A stretch of 64,000 nt of DNA from an uncultured Prevotellaceae bacterium (GTDB lineage Bacteria > Bacteroidota > Bacteroidia > Bacteroidales > Bacteroidaceae). The stretch covers positions 1-64,000 of the forward strand of contig CACZMV010000006.1 of assembly GCA_902782305.1 (NCBI GenBank). The letters are read 5' to 3'. Below the pieces are notes generated by a model. The model did no database searches, was not told where the DNA came from, and saw nothing but the letters and a program-made list of their open reading frames with translations. The position numbers and the translations under genes are program-made. Positions 1 through 7,804 of the stretch are shown here, piece by piece (within the stretch, counting starts at the first letter, position 1; every line of letters begins with the position of its first letter).

Positions 1-8
1 CAAAGGTA
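1..8 (-). promoter_or_regulatory. -7 promoter box leaving the window to the left
   Basis: Read on the minus strand, the first eight bases give TACCTTTG, a good match to the Bacteroidetes -7 box TAnnTTTG. It would drive a minus-strand gene outside the window, so the 1-481 gap would lie between divergent genes. The -33 element is not clear. Confidence 0.5.
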
Positions 9-131
9 CGAATAATTCATAACTCCTGCAAATAAAAGTGCCAAAATCCGCCTTTTTCGACCCTCTATTTTTGCCCTAATTTTGCAAGAAATTAAAATGC
101 ATGAATTGCGACATAAAAATCGACATCGAAT

Positions 132-336
132 GTGACTTTGTGACTTGTGACTTGTGACTTTAAGCCAATTTGAAAAAAGCAGAGAAAGATACAATACTTA
201 TATATAATATATATATTATATATAAGTATTAATTATATTAACAATTAATTCTTTACATTACTCTTACTTTATCGTCATACCTATTAGAACAATAAAAAAT
301 ACCTTAAAGTCCTAAAGTCACAAGTCACAAAGTCAC
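132..336. repeat. inverted GTGACTT repeats flanking an AT palindrome
   Basis: Positions 132-162 carry tandem GTGACTT words. Positions 313-336 carry their reverse complement over 24 bases; the left arm has one extra 7-bp word. Between the arms lies a very AT-rich stretch with a perfect palindrome (193-230). No gene was recognised in 1-481. The arms could pair as a cruciform in DNA or as a long hairpin in RNA. The repeat words resemble other short Bacteroidetes intergenic word repeats seen elsewhere in this window. Confidence 0.75.
193..230. repeat. perfect 38-bp AT palindrome
   Basis: The sequence from AATACTTA at 193 to TAAGTATT at 230 is identical to its own reverse complement over all 38 bases. 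All bases are A or T except the single C and G near the two ends. It sits inside the inverted GTGACTT repeats, upstream of the WYL regulator. Confidence 0.85.
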
Positions 337-448
337 AAACTCGATAAAGTTTGGTATATAGCCAAAGAATGCTTATCTCTGAACAGCGTTCTTAGATACT
401 CTCGCTCGAAAATACTCAAAAACATTTGGATTTTTGCTCGCTTATTCG

Positions 449-456
449 TATCTTTG
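449..456 (+). promoter_or_regulatory. -7 promoter box of the WYL regulator
   Basis: TATCTTTG matches TAnnTTTG and ends 25 bp before the WYL start codon. A TTTG at 433-436 may be the -33 element. Unlike the four promoters downstream, there is no TGCAG palindrome 11 bp upstream, so the regulator gene is probably not controlled by that operator. Confidence 0.6.
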
Positions 457-481
457 TAGGCACTAACATAAAACAAGTTAT

Positions 482-1510
482 ATGCCAGTTGACAGACAAG
501 TACTATTGAGATATCGGGTTTTGAACGAATGTTTCAGAAACAGATATAGGGAATATACCATTGATGACCTTGTAGAAGAATGCAACAAGGCAATGGCAAG
601 GGAATTCGATAGCACATCAAGCGTGTCAAAGAGAACCATACAGAATGATATTGCCAATCTCCAGTTCCCACCTTATAATATAAAGTTGAGAGATGATTTT
701 CGCAAAGGCAGACAGAAACTATATAGGTATAAGGATACAAGCTATACTTTACCCCTCTATCGAATGAATGATAGTGAGCGAAACAAGATAGAGGATGCCA
801 TCTATGTGCTGAAGCAATTCGAGGGCGAGCCCCAATATGACTGGGTACGCACATTCCTGATGCAGATTGAAGGCGAGCAGTTTAACGAAAACACTTCTCC
901 GGTAGTCTCTTTCCAGACGAATCCAGATCTAAAGGGCATCACCCATTTTGGTAAGTTGCTGCAAGCCATTCTTACCAAACGCACTTTAAAGCTTACCTAC
1001 ACCCCCTATGGCAAGAAGACTTTTAGTGCCAACATATATCCTTATCATCTGAAGCAATTCAATGACCGTTGGTATCTTATAGCACAAGCAGAAGGATATT
1101 CAACGTTAGCCCATTATGCGCTCGATAGGATTGATGATTTCAAAGAGGTGGCCTTGAAATACAAGGAACCGGAAATTGATTTTAGCGAATATTTTGATGA
1201 CGTTATAGGGGTTACTGTCCCTGAAGACACTCCCTCTGAAGACATTCTCATTAAGGTGACAGGCAAGCGTTTTAACTATATTCGCACCAAGCCCCTCCAC
1301 CTCTCTCAGCGCATTATTGAGGAAGCTGAGGACTATGCCATTATTTCTATCAATGTCAAGGTGAATAAAGAGTTGGAATCCCTGATTCTGTCCTTTGGTG
1401 ATGATCTGGAAATCATAGCCCCAGCTAGTTTCAGGGATAGAGTCGCAGAGAAAATTCAAGCAATGAATCTTAAATATTTGAACAATGCAGAAAACCTGCA
1501 TAGTAAGTGA
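482..1510 (+). CDS. WYL-domain transcriptional regulator
   Basis: The 342-residue protein has an N-terminal winged-helix-like region (about 1-90, with SVSKRTIQNDI as a likely recognition segment). A WYL domain follows (about 150-225), with the diagnostic RWYLIA at 196-201 and HYALDRIDDF at 211-220, and then a C-terminal extension. WYL proteins such as BrxR and CapW repress phage-defence operons and are thought to sense nucleic-acid ligands. It is the first gene of a defence island in which the next four transcription units share a palindromic operator, so it is the best candidate regulator of the island. Its last codons overlap the first operator (1486-1500), encoding the odd tail AENLHSK. 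The start is the ATG 25 bp after the -7 box. The WYL assignment is strong; the regulatory target is inferred. Confidence 0.88.
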   Translation: MPVDRQVLLRYRVLNECFRNRYREYTIDDLVEECNKAMAREFDSTSSVSKRTIQNDIANLQFPPYNIKLRDDFRKGRQKLYRYKDTSYTLPLYRMNDSERNKIEDAIYVLKQFEGEPQYDWVRTFLMQIEGEQFNENTSPVVSFQTNPDLKGITHFGKLLQAILTKRTLKLTYTPYGKKTFSANIYPYHLKQFNDRWYLIAQAEGYSTLAHYALDRIDDFKEVALKYKEPEIDFSEYFDDVIGVTVPEDTPSEDILIKVTGKRFNYIRTKPLHLSQRIIEEAEDYAIISINVKVNKELESLILSFGDDLEIIAPASFRDRVAEKIQAMNLKYLNNAENLHSK

Positions 1511-1519
1511 GTAATTTTG
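1486..1519 (+). promoter_or_regulatory. operator-promoter cassette copy 1
   Basis: The palindrome TGCAGAAAACCTGCA occupies 1486-1500 and the -7 box TAATTTTG occupies 1512-1519, with 11 bp between them. The palindrome lies within the last codons of the WYL gene and the box starts just after its stop. It should drive the DUF4268 gene starting at 1539. The palindrome covers the place where a -33 element would be expected. Confidence 0.75.
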
Positions 1520-1538
1520 CAGGCGAAAATCTAGAATT

Positions 1539-2480
1539 ATGAGTAAGATAAGTAAGATAGAAAGCATTCGACTCAAGAATCATTTCAAAAGTGAGTCAGG
1601 AGATTTTACTCCTTGGCTCGCAGAAAATCTTGACTATGTTTCTGATACCATTCATTTAAAGCTTGTCAATCCATCTACTGAGCAGACATCTGAGAATTTC
1701 CGTGTGGATATCCGTGCAGAATTGGAAGACGGCTCTGGTGTTGTAATAGAAAACCAATTTGGTGATTCCAATCATGATCATCTAGGTAAAATCATCACCT
1801 ACCGTACTGCTTTCGATGCTAAAGTTGCAATATGGATAGTTGAAAAAGCCAAAGAGGAGCATGTAGAGGCAATTAACTGGCTCAACGAGACTGATAATGG
1901 TTGTGATTTCTATCTACTCGAATTACAACTTATCCGTATAGGCGATTCTCCATTGGGCCCACTTTTCACCATCAAGTCAGCTCCATCTAATGAGGCTCGT
2001 GAGAAGGGTGAACTCAAACGGCAAGAAACACGTCGTCACGAAATGCGCTACAAATTCTGGACAGAGCTGCTTAAGGTCTTCAAGGCAGACAAGACGATGC
2101 CAGCCTTCAAGAACTCTTCTGCTACTAAAGATAGTTTTATATCAAGTGGAACGGGTATTGGTGGTGTGCAATGGACTTTGTGGGTAACCAAAGACTTTGT
2201 ACGTTGCGAGCTTCGTATTGATAAAGGTAAAGGAGCAGAAGCGGAAAACCTGTCTATTCTTCACAAACTGATGAAGGATAAAGAACAGATAGACAATGCC
2301 TATGGCCCTGGCTTAAATTGGGAAGAATTGGAAGGCTATCGTACTACTTCTATAAGAACAGAATTCCCTGGTGGCTACAACAACCCAGAAGAAGAATGGC
2401 CCAACATTATTGCTGCAGACCTCGAATGCACTAAGCGATTTATCGCTGCGCTGAAAGGTCCAGTCTCAAAATTAAAATAA
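1539..2480 (+). CDS. DUF4268 nuclease-like protein
   Basis: This 313-residue protein matches the DUF4268 type found in bacterial defence islands. The N-terminal third looks like a PD-(D/E)xK-type fold: an Asp at 57 (VDIRAE), then VVIENQ with Glu 71, followed by a helix containing HLGKIITYRT. The usual Lys of the ExK motif is Gln 73 here, so catalytic activity is uncertain. The C-terminal part (about 160-310) is the DUF4268 region, with RRHEMRYKFWTEL and a run of conserved aromatic residues. It stands alone behind its own operator-promoter copy, and the next cassette begins 12 bp after its stop. A DNA end-processing or sensing role in defence is inferred from fold and context. Confidence 0.72.
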   Translation: MSKISKIESIRLKNHFKSESGDFTPWLAENLDYVSDTIHLKLVNPSTEQTSENFRVDIRAELEDGSGVVIENQFGDSNHDHLGKIITYRTAFDAKVAIWIVEKAKEEHVEAINWLNETDNGCDFYLLELQLIRIGDSPLGPLFTIKSAPSNEAREKGELKRQETRRHEMRYKFWTELLKVFKADKTMPAFKNSSATKDSFISSGTGIGGVQWTLWVTKDFVRCELRIDKGKGAEAENLSILHKLMKDKEQIDNAYGPGLNWEELEGYRTTSIRTEFPGGYNNPEEEWPNIIAADLECTKRFIAALKGPVSKLK

Positions 2481-2491
2481 AAATTGAACGA

Positions 2492-2525
2492 TGCAGAAAA
2501 CTTGCACATTAAATAAGTAATTTTG
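2492..2525 (+). promoter_or_regulatory. operator-promoter cassette copy 2
   Basis: The palindrome TGCAGAAAACTTGCA at 2492-2506 is followed after exactly 11 bp by TAATTTTG at 2518-2525. It lies 12 bp after the DUF4268 stop and drives the AAA ATPase at 2549. The flanking TTGAAC before the palindrome and GCAGCCGAAAA after the -7 box also resemble copy 1, so the conserved block is longer than the palindrome. Confidence 0.78.
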
Positions 2526-2548
2526 CAGCCGAAAAAACTACAATAGAT

Positions 2549-4159
2549 ATGAACTCAATTGGATTTAAGAACTTCCGCCGCTTTCAAAACTTCCCAGAAA
2601 TAGATTTAGGAGATATAACAATTCTGGTAGGTGGTAATAACGCAGGAAAATCAACTCTTGTAAAAGCTATCCTACTAATGCGTGATTTTCTAAAGAGAAG
2701 AATAGAACGCGTTGGAAATTCAGAAAAGAAATTATTTTGGAAATATGCTCCACAGTTCAGTTTTGACACAGAGCATGTTAATGTTGGCGATTTTTATCGT
2801 GCATTTTGTCGCCAAAGTCCTGTAAAAGATAACACGATCACGTTTTCCATGAAAATTGACAAGTTTCGTTTTGTGGTTAATATACGTGGAGAAAGAAAGC
2901 CCGGCATTATCCCGCGTGTATCGATGATTGCTGTATCTGATGAAGAAAGAGATATCCATTTCGAATTTGACTTCTCAAAAGGTCAGATGACAATCCGTTT
3001 TGAATACGATAAGGATGCTTTGAATTATGATATAGATAAAACCGAGCAAATTGCAGGAAGAATAAATCGATTAAAGGATAGGTTGTCTCAAAGCAGGGAT
3101 TTCGACGAGATTTCTAACATTAAGATTGAACTAGAAAACCTTGAAAGGATGAGTTCTTACGCAAATGCCTCAGGAATTGAAATTTCCGAGTATGACGAAA
3201 TTACTATAGATATATCTTATTTCAAAGGTAATAATGTTGGTAATTTAGTTATTCCAGAATTAATTAGGGCTTTTGTTTCCTTCTCAGAAACAGGTAGTCT
3301 TGGCGACAAACGCTCGCGATATTATGCTGATAAGGTCGCCAAGAAAAATTTCATTAGAGGAAAGGCTTCTGAAATCAATCGCGTTGCTAACGAGGTTGAA
3401 AGAGTTTTAAATGGTCTAGCTGTTGAATATATTTATGCACATTCTGTATATCAGGATTCTGTTTATGCTAATTGTGCCAACTCTAGCGATTATACAAAAC
3501 GTACCATTCACGAATTCTATACATCACGCATATCGAAAGGTGATGACGAGTTTACTTTAATAGAGAATTGGCTTAAAGAATTTGGTATTGGTAAATCTTT
3601 GAAAGTTGTACCATTTAAAGGTGATAATTACACCCTAACAATATATGACGGTGATAATTCAGAAGGTATTAACAATAAAGAAGAGGTTTTTCATGATGGT
3701 ATAGATTTGGCGGACAAGGGTATGGGTTCTATACAGGTTGTAATCTTGCTACTTCGTATTGCAACTCTTATTCGTAAATACAAAGGTTCCTATCTCACTA
3801 TATTATTAGAAGAGCCAGAGCAAAATCTTCATCCAGTTTTGCAAAGTAAACTTGCGAATCTGATTTTTGAAATCAATAAAATGTTTGGGGTGAAGTTTAT
3901 TCTTGAAACTCATTCGGAATATTTGGTACGTCGTACCCAGGTTTTGGCTGCAAGACAATTATATGAAGAAGAGGTAGCCTTGGATAAAGTTAACGAATCA
4001 ATTAAGGTTTATTATTTATCTCAAGAGAGAGGAGTTGTTGATATGTTGTTCTTGGATAATGCTAAATTTCAAGATTCATTCGATGAAGGCTTTTTTGACC
4101 AAGCAGCAAGAGAGTCTTTAACAATCTCCAGGTTAGAACGCGTAAATAAGAATAAATAG
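2549..4159 (+). CDS. OLD-like AAA family ATPase of a two-gene defence system
   Basis: The 536-residue protein has the layout of AAA_15/AAA_21 SMC-like ATPases. The Walker A motif is GGNNAGKST at 28-36, a long central insertion follows (about 90-330), Walker B is LLEEPEQNLHP around 419-429, and FILETHSEYLV follows as the sensor/H-loop segment. No TOPRIM nuclease domain is visible after the ATPase core, so this is not a complete OLD nuclease; the effector is more likely the adjacent gene. The partner starts one base after the stop codon, which indicates a tightly coupled pair. ATPases of this class pair with diverse effectors in phage-defence systems such as PARIS, Septu and Gabija-like systems; none of these names can be assigned from the sequence alone. 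Confidence 0.78.
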   Translation: MNSIGFKNFRRFQNFPEIDLGDITILVGGNNAGKSTLVKAILLMRDFLKRRIERVGNSEKKLFWKYAPQFSFDTEHVNVGDFYRAFCRQSPVKDNTITFSMKIDKFRFVVNIRGERKPGIIPRVSMIAVSDEERDIHFEFDFSKGQMTIRFEYDKDALNYDIDKTEQIAGRINRLKDRLSQSRDFDEISNIKIELENLERMSSYANASGIEISEYDEITIDISYFKGNNVGNLVIPELIRAFVSFSETGSLGDKRSRYYADKVAKKNFIRGKASEINRVANEVERVLNGLAVEYIYAHSVYQDSVYANCANSSDYTKRTIHEFYTSRISKGDDEFTLIENWLKEFGIGKSLKVVPFKGDNYTLTIYDGDNSEGINNKEEVFHDGIDLADKGMGSIQVVILLLRIATLIRKYKGSYLTILLEEPEQNLHPVLQSKLANLIFEINKMFGVKFILETHSEYLVRRTQVLAARQLYEEEVALDKVNESIKVYYLSQERGVVDMLFLDNAKFQDSFDEGFFDQAARESLTISRLERVNKNK

Positions 4160-4160
4160 T

Positions 4161-4793
4161 ATGCTGTCAAAGACTAAAATATATATTGATAAAGATTCCT
4201 TGGAGATAATCGCACAGGATTCTACAATCTCTGATAATTATTATAAAAATATTATTGAGATACTTCGGAGACATGCAGAATTATATCTTGACGTAACAGA
4301 GGAAGATTTGGATTTTATCCGAGACCCTAAAGATTTAAATGATCCAGGCGATATTTATACATTTATTGAAGGAAAAAGCCTCCCTTGGCCATCTTCGGCC
4401 ATAGAGAATTTCGCGGCACTACATGATAAAGGAAAAACACCAGATATAAAAGCTAACGTCGTGTACATATTGAACAATAAGGAAAATGTAAAGAATTTAA
4501 GAGATAAGTATGGGGTAATGGCTATATTTATTGAGGACTTAAACGATGATGTTTTCAACTATTATTGTTCTCCTGATATAGACATGGATACTGTTCCCGG
4601 TAGTGCTGCCGAAAATGGATGGCAATGTATTTTGCGTGAAGAATTGAGCTTACTACCGCCTTCAAATAGTATCGTTGTTTCAGATAGTAATTTGCTTACA
4701 AATAATAAGATTGACAAAGCAGGTGTAAATCATTTTTGTGGATTGGTTAATTTGAAGGATCTAATAAATCTCTTGTTACCCCAAAAAAATTGA
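4161..4793 (+). CDS. ATPase partner, N-terminal part of a frame-broken gene
   Basis: This 210-residue frame is the first part of the protein encoded immediately after the AAA ATPase. It ends at a TGA directly after a run of seven A residues (4783-4789). The protein has no recognised domain: it is acidic, with a central segment VVYILNN, then IFIEDLNDDVF, and a segment near the end with SIVVSDSNLLTNN and LKDLINLLLPQ. The last two look like the start of an effector domain that continues in the next frame from 4768 on. Reading with one A fewer joins the two parts smoothly into about 362 residues, giving LLPQKIDVPYYILIVCP across the junction. Function is unknown; an effector or adaptor role beside the ATPase is inferred. 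Confidence 0.65.
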   Translation: MLSKTKIYIDKDSLEIIAQDSTISDNYYKNIIEILRRHAELYLDVTEEDLDFIRDPKDLNDPGDIYTFIEGKSLPWPSSAIENFAALHDKGKTPDIKANVVYILNNKENVKNLRDKYGVMAIFIEDLNDDVFNYYCSPDIDMDTVPGSAAENGWQCILREELSLLPPSNSIVVSDSNLLTNNKIDKAGVNHFCGLVNLKDLINLLLPQKN

Positions 4794-5250
4794 TGTCCCT
4801 TATTATATCTTAATTGTATGTCCAAATACGTCCAAATTTGAAGAGGGCAAGACGAAAAAGCTTGTGAGAAGATGGGTTGATGAAATAAAGGCATTAAGAA
4901 CATACTCAATAGTTGTAGAATTCATACTAACAAAAAAGACAGTACACTCTCGTGATTTGTATACAAATTATTATCAAGTACATTTAGATAAAGGTTTTTA
5001 TGTGTTTGAGCCTTGGACTAAGAAAGTACATAAAGATGGAGAATCGCATAATGACATAAAGATATTTTCCTATTTATATGCTCCTTTTAAAAGAGGCAAG
5101 AGCGAAGTTGATAGTGCTGTTGTTGACTTAAAGGTTATACATAGTAAATATGATGCTTTCCTTAGAAATACAGGTGATTCAACGTTAATTGATTCGTCTA
5201 TAAATCAAATTCAACAAAGTGATTTGTCAAAAAACAGAATATTATTCTAA
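4768..5250 (+). pseudogene. C-terminal continuation of the ATPase partner after a homopolymer frameshift
   Basis: The frame is open from 4768 to 5250 but has no convincing start codon of its own; the first start-like codon is a GTG at 4864 in mid-domain. The translation IDVPYYILIVCPNTSK and later HSRDLYTNYYQV with KGFYVFEP resembles the C-terminal half of effector-type domains with an HDRyxxTNY-like motif, and it continues the preceding frame. The shift is one base within the A run at 4783-4789. It could be a true disruption, a sequencing or assembly error, or a site of transcriptional slippage. If no slippage occurs, the system is broken at its effector. Confidence 0.65.
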
Positions 5251-5254
5251 ACTA

Positions 5255-5288
5255 TGCAGAAAACTTGCACAGAAAATGTGTATCTTTG
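5255..5288 (+). promoter_or_regulatory. operator-promoter cassette copy 3
   Basis: TGCAGAAAACTTGCA at 5255-5269 is followed after exactly 11 bp by the -7 box TATCTTTG at 5281-5288. It starts five bases after the stop of the broken partner gene and drives the degenerate methyltransferase at 5317. The bases AACTA before the palindrome are shared with copy 4. Confidence 0.8.
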
Positions 5289-5316
5289 CAGCAGAAAATG
5301 AAGACAAAGCGAAATA

Positions 5317-7542
5317 ATGGAAGAACAAAATAAAAATTCGGTAAAAATCCAAATTAAGCAGGCAGGTTTTCTTGTTAGTGGAATTTTGCCTGACGCACAA
5401 GTTCAACAGGTTATTGTAGCGTTTACTATTTTGCGTCGCATAGATTGCCTTATCGGTAAATATGCCCCCCAAAGTGCTACGTTTTTTGCTGATAACAACA
5501 AAACATTGAGTGACGATCGACTTGCAGAGAAACTTTGCGAGATTTCTGGTGGTTATCCATTCTATAACTATTCTGGATACAACTTTGAGCGAATATTAAT
5601 TTCGCCAGATTCTATTGAAGTGGTTATGAATTCTTACTTCCAAGGCTTTAGTGATAATGTTTTGGACGCTTTGGATGGAATGAATTTTATTCAAAACTTG
5701 GCTATACTACAGCGACAATCCAGATACTTGGTAGACCTGATAAGTTTCTTTGCACAGCAGGATATGTCGGAAAAATCATTGGATAATGAAGAGTTTATAC
5801 AATTAATTTTTTCTTTATTCGATGACGGGGGCCGTGTGTTTGGTCAATTTTGTACTAAATATGAGCTCTCAAATCTTATTAGTGAATGTCTGCTTTCTGA
5901 AGATCTTCGTAAAGGCAAAGAAGATTATGTTTCAATTTACGATCCCGTTTGTGGTACAGGTAGTATGCTTGCTACCGCTGGTATTAAGGCAAAGTCATTT
6001 GCTACTCATCAATCAAATATCTGTTTGTTTGGCCAGGAAATATCACAATTTCCAAGTGTTGTTGCAAAGGCTTTAGTTTTGCTTTCTGGTAATGAACATA
6101 GTAAAGTATTTTACGGCGATACTTTAACAGAAGATAGGTTTGTAAATAAGCATTTCCAGTATATTCTTGCTGATATGCCTATAGGGGTACATTGGAAGAC
6201 AATCAGAGAAAGAATAGAAATGGAAAGTATAGAACCTGCTAGCCGTTTTTCAATTGGACTTCCTGCGGTTTATGACAGTCAATTCCTTTTTATTGAGCAC
6301 ATCATTTCAAAGATGAGTCCGGAGGGGAGCCGTGCAGCCTTTCTTACAAATGCAGCAGCATTATATGCTGGTGATGCTCGTAGTGGTGAGTCTCGTATCC
6401 GTCGCTGGATGTTTGAGCACGATCTCGTCGAAACCATCATTGCATTGCCCGCAGGTTCTCATACTGTTGCTAGTATTCCTATCTATTTGTGGATTCTCTC
6501 AAATAAGAAGAACCAGGCTCAAGTTGGTAAGGTTCGTCTTATTGATGCTTCATCAATGAAAAGTAAGAATCGTAGAAATGGTTTTGATAACGAGATGGCC
6601 CAATTCATCGTTGATGAGTATCGATCGAGTATTATTTCTATGAGGTCTCAAATCGTAAATAATGAGAGGTTTGGCTATTTTGAGGTCGATCTTCTTGAAG
6701 ATGGAAAGAGAAAGGACAGGGTTACAATATCCTTAGATACGGATATTCATGAATTCGTTGAAAAAGAGTATCAGCCCTATGCAAAAGGCAAAGTAACTGT
6801 AGACTATGCTTCAGTAGAGAAAGGCTATTCTGTACAATTTGAGAAGTTATTCGCACAAGAGAAAGTAGATGTGACATCATTGATTGACGCATCGCGTGAT
6901 TTGTTGTCTGTTGTGGATTCAATAGAAGCAATAAGGGGGGATGTTGTTAAAATAATGCGACGATCTGAAACAAAAGCGTGGGATGAACTCCCATTGCGTG
7001 TTGCTACAGAAGTAGTACTTGGAGGAAACAAACCATCTGTAGAAGATTCTTATGGATTACCACTACTTTCAGTTTCATACTTAAGAAAACCATCTAACGA
7101 TGTATCTCTTTATGAGATTACTCCCAAAACAAGATGCTCAACAAAGGATGATGTTATTATCATTGTTAAAGGCGAAAATACGGGTGAGGTGTTTAGAGGT
7201 GTTGATGGCATATTGACTTCTTCTGTAGCTGCAATAAAGTGCATTGACAAGGATGTTATTTTCCCTCAGTTCTTTTATTATTTGTTGAAAGGATGCGAGA
7301 AGAATCTAAGATCATTAGCAACTGGTGCTATAATAAAGTCGATTGATCTTAAAACAATCAAGAGCTTTAAGTGTGCTATACCACCCATGGAGGAACAAAT
7401 TAAGATGGCATCGTATCTGGATGATATTGTCGGAAAAATCGACGACATTATTAATGCCGTTGGTGGTTCTGAAAATGTTTTTTTATCCTATAGACAGACT
7501 CTTATTGAGAATGTGATTCGTGGGAGAGTCTTGATTAAATGA
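5317..7542 (+). CDS. degenerate N6-adenine methyltransferase fused to a target-recognition domain
   Basis: The 741-residue protein joins two parts. Residues about 1-500 resemble a Type I HsdM: an N-terminal helical region, then motif I DPVCGTGSM at 209-217. Where a functional enzyme has NPPY, this one has DMPI (286-289), so catalysis of adenine methylation is unlikely. Residues about 565-735 resemble half an HsdS: a target-recognition domain, then AIPPMEEQIKMASYLDDIVGKID as the typical conserved helix. It is alone behind operator copy 3, upstream of a complete Type I system whose HsdM shares the GDAxSGES segment. It may bind DNA and read a specific sequence without methylating it, acting as a sensor or scaffold. 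The fusion and the motif change are seen; the role is inferred. Confidence 0.78.
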   Translation: MEEQNKNSVKIQIKQAGFLVSGILPDAQVQQVIVAFTILRRIDCLIGKYAPQSATFFADNNKTLSDDRLAEKLCEISGGYPFYNYSGYNFERILISPDSIEVVMNSYFQGFSDNVLDALDGMNFIQNLAILQRQSRYLVDLISFFAQQDMSEKSLDNEEFIQLIFSLFDDGGRVFGQFCTKYELSNLISECLLSEDLRKGKEDYVSIYDPVCGTGSMLATAGIKAKSFATHQSNICLFGQEISQFPSVVAKALVLLSGNEHSKVFYGDTLTEDRFVNKHFQYILADMPIGVHWKTIRERIEMESIEPASRFSIGLPAVYDSQFLFIEHIISKMSPEGSRAAFLTNAAALYAGDARSGESRIRRWMFEHDLVETIIALPAGSHTVASIPIYLWILSNKKNQAQVGKVRLIDASSMKSKNRRNGFDNEMAQFIVDEYRSSIISMRSQIVNNERFGYFEVDLLEDGKRKDRVTISLDTDIHEFVEKEYQPYAKGKVTVDYASVEKGYSVQFEKLFAQEKVDVTSLIDASRDLLSVVDSIEAIRGDVVKIMRRSETKAWDELPLRVATEVVLGGNKPSVEDSYGLPLLSVSYLRKPSNDVSLYEITPKTRCSTKDDVIIIVKGENTGEVFRGVDGILTSSVAAIKCIDKDVIFPQFFYYLLKGCEKNLRSLATGAIIKSIDLKTIKSFKCAIPPMEEQIKMASYLDDIVGKIDDIINAVGGSENVFLSYRQTLIENVIRGRVLIK

Positions 7543-7556
7543 TTCTTCCTTAACTA

Positions 7557-7590
7557 TGCAGAAAACCTGCACTGCAACTCTGTATCTTTG
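7557..7590 (+). promoter_or_regulatory. operator-promoter cassette copy 4
   Basis: TGCAGAAAACCTGCA at 7557-7571 precedes the -7 box TATCTTTG at 7583-7590, again with exactly 11 bp between. It starts 14 bp after the stop of the previous gene. The first reading frame downstream is a small membrane protein at 7629, and the Type I operon follows. Confidence 0.8.
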
Positions 7591-7628
7591 CACTCGTAAA
7601 CTGAATGTTGAACTTAAATTTGGTGCTT

Positions 7629-7772
7629 ATGACAGAGTTGGCAAAATGGGCATGGTTAATACTTCTATGTATCCTGTTTCTGGGGTGGTGGACGTTCGTT
7701 ATCATAGCTGTTGATATCGTGGTGTTTATACTTGTAGCTTGGCTTAAACCAGAATGGTTGAAGAATTTCTAG
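7629..7772 (+). CDS. small two-helix membrane protein
   Basis: A 47-residue frame lies between operator copy 4 and hsdM. It begins MTELAKWAWLILLC, is almost entirely hydrophobic, and ends WLKPEWLKNF. The roughly 35-residue apolar stretch containing GWW in the middle could form two short transmembrane helices with a positively charged tail. An in-frame ATG at 7605 would add eight residues but leaves a leader of only about 8 bases after the expected transcription start, so 7629 is preferred. It matches no family known to me. Tiny membrane proteins in defence loci can be membrane-disrupting effectors; that is speculation here. Its position directly after an inducible-looking promoter is the main support that it is expressed. 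Confidence 0.5.
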   Translation: MTELAKWAWLILLCILFLGWWTFVIIAVDIVVFILVAWLKPEWLKNF

Positions 7773-7804
7773 CCATGGCATTTGGTGAATACGTTTTTAT
7801 TTTG

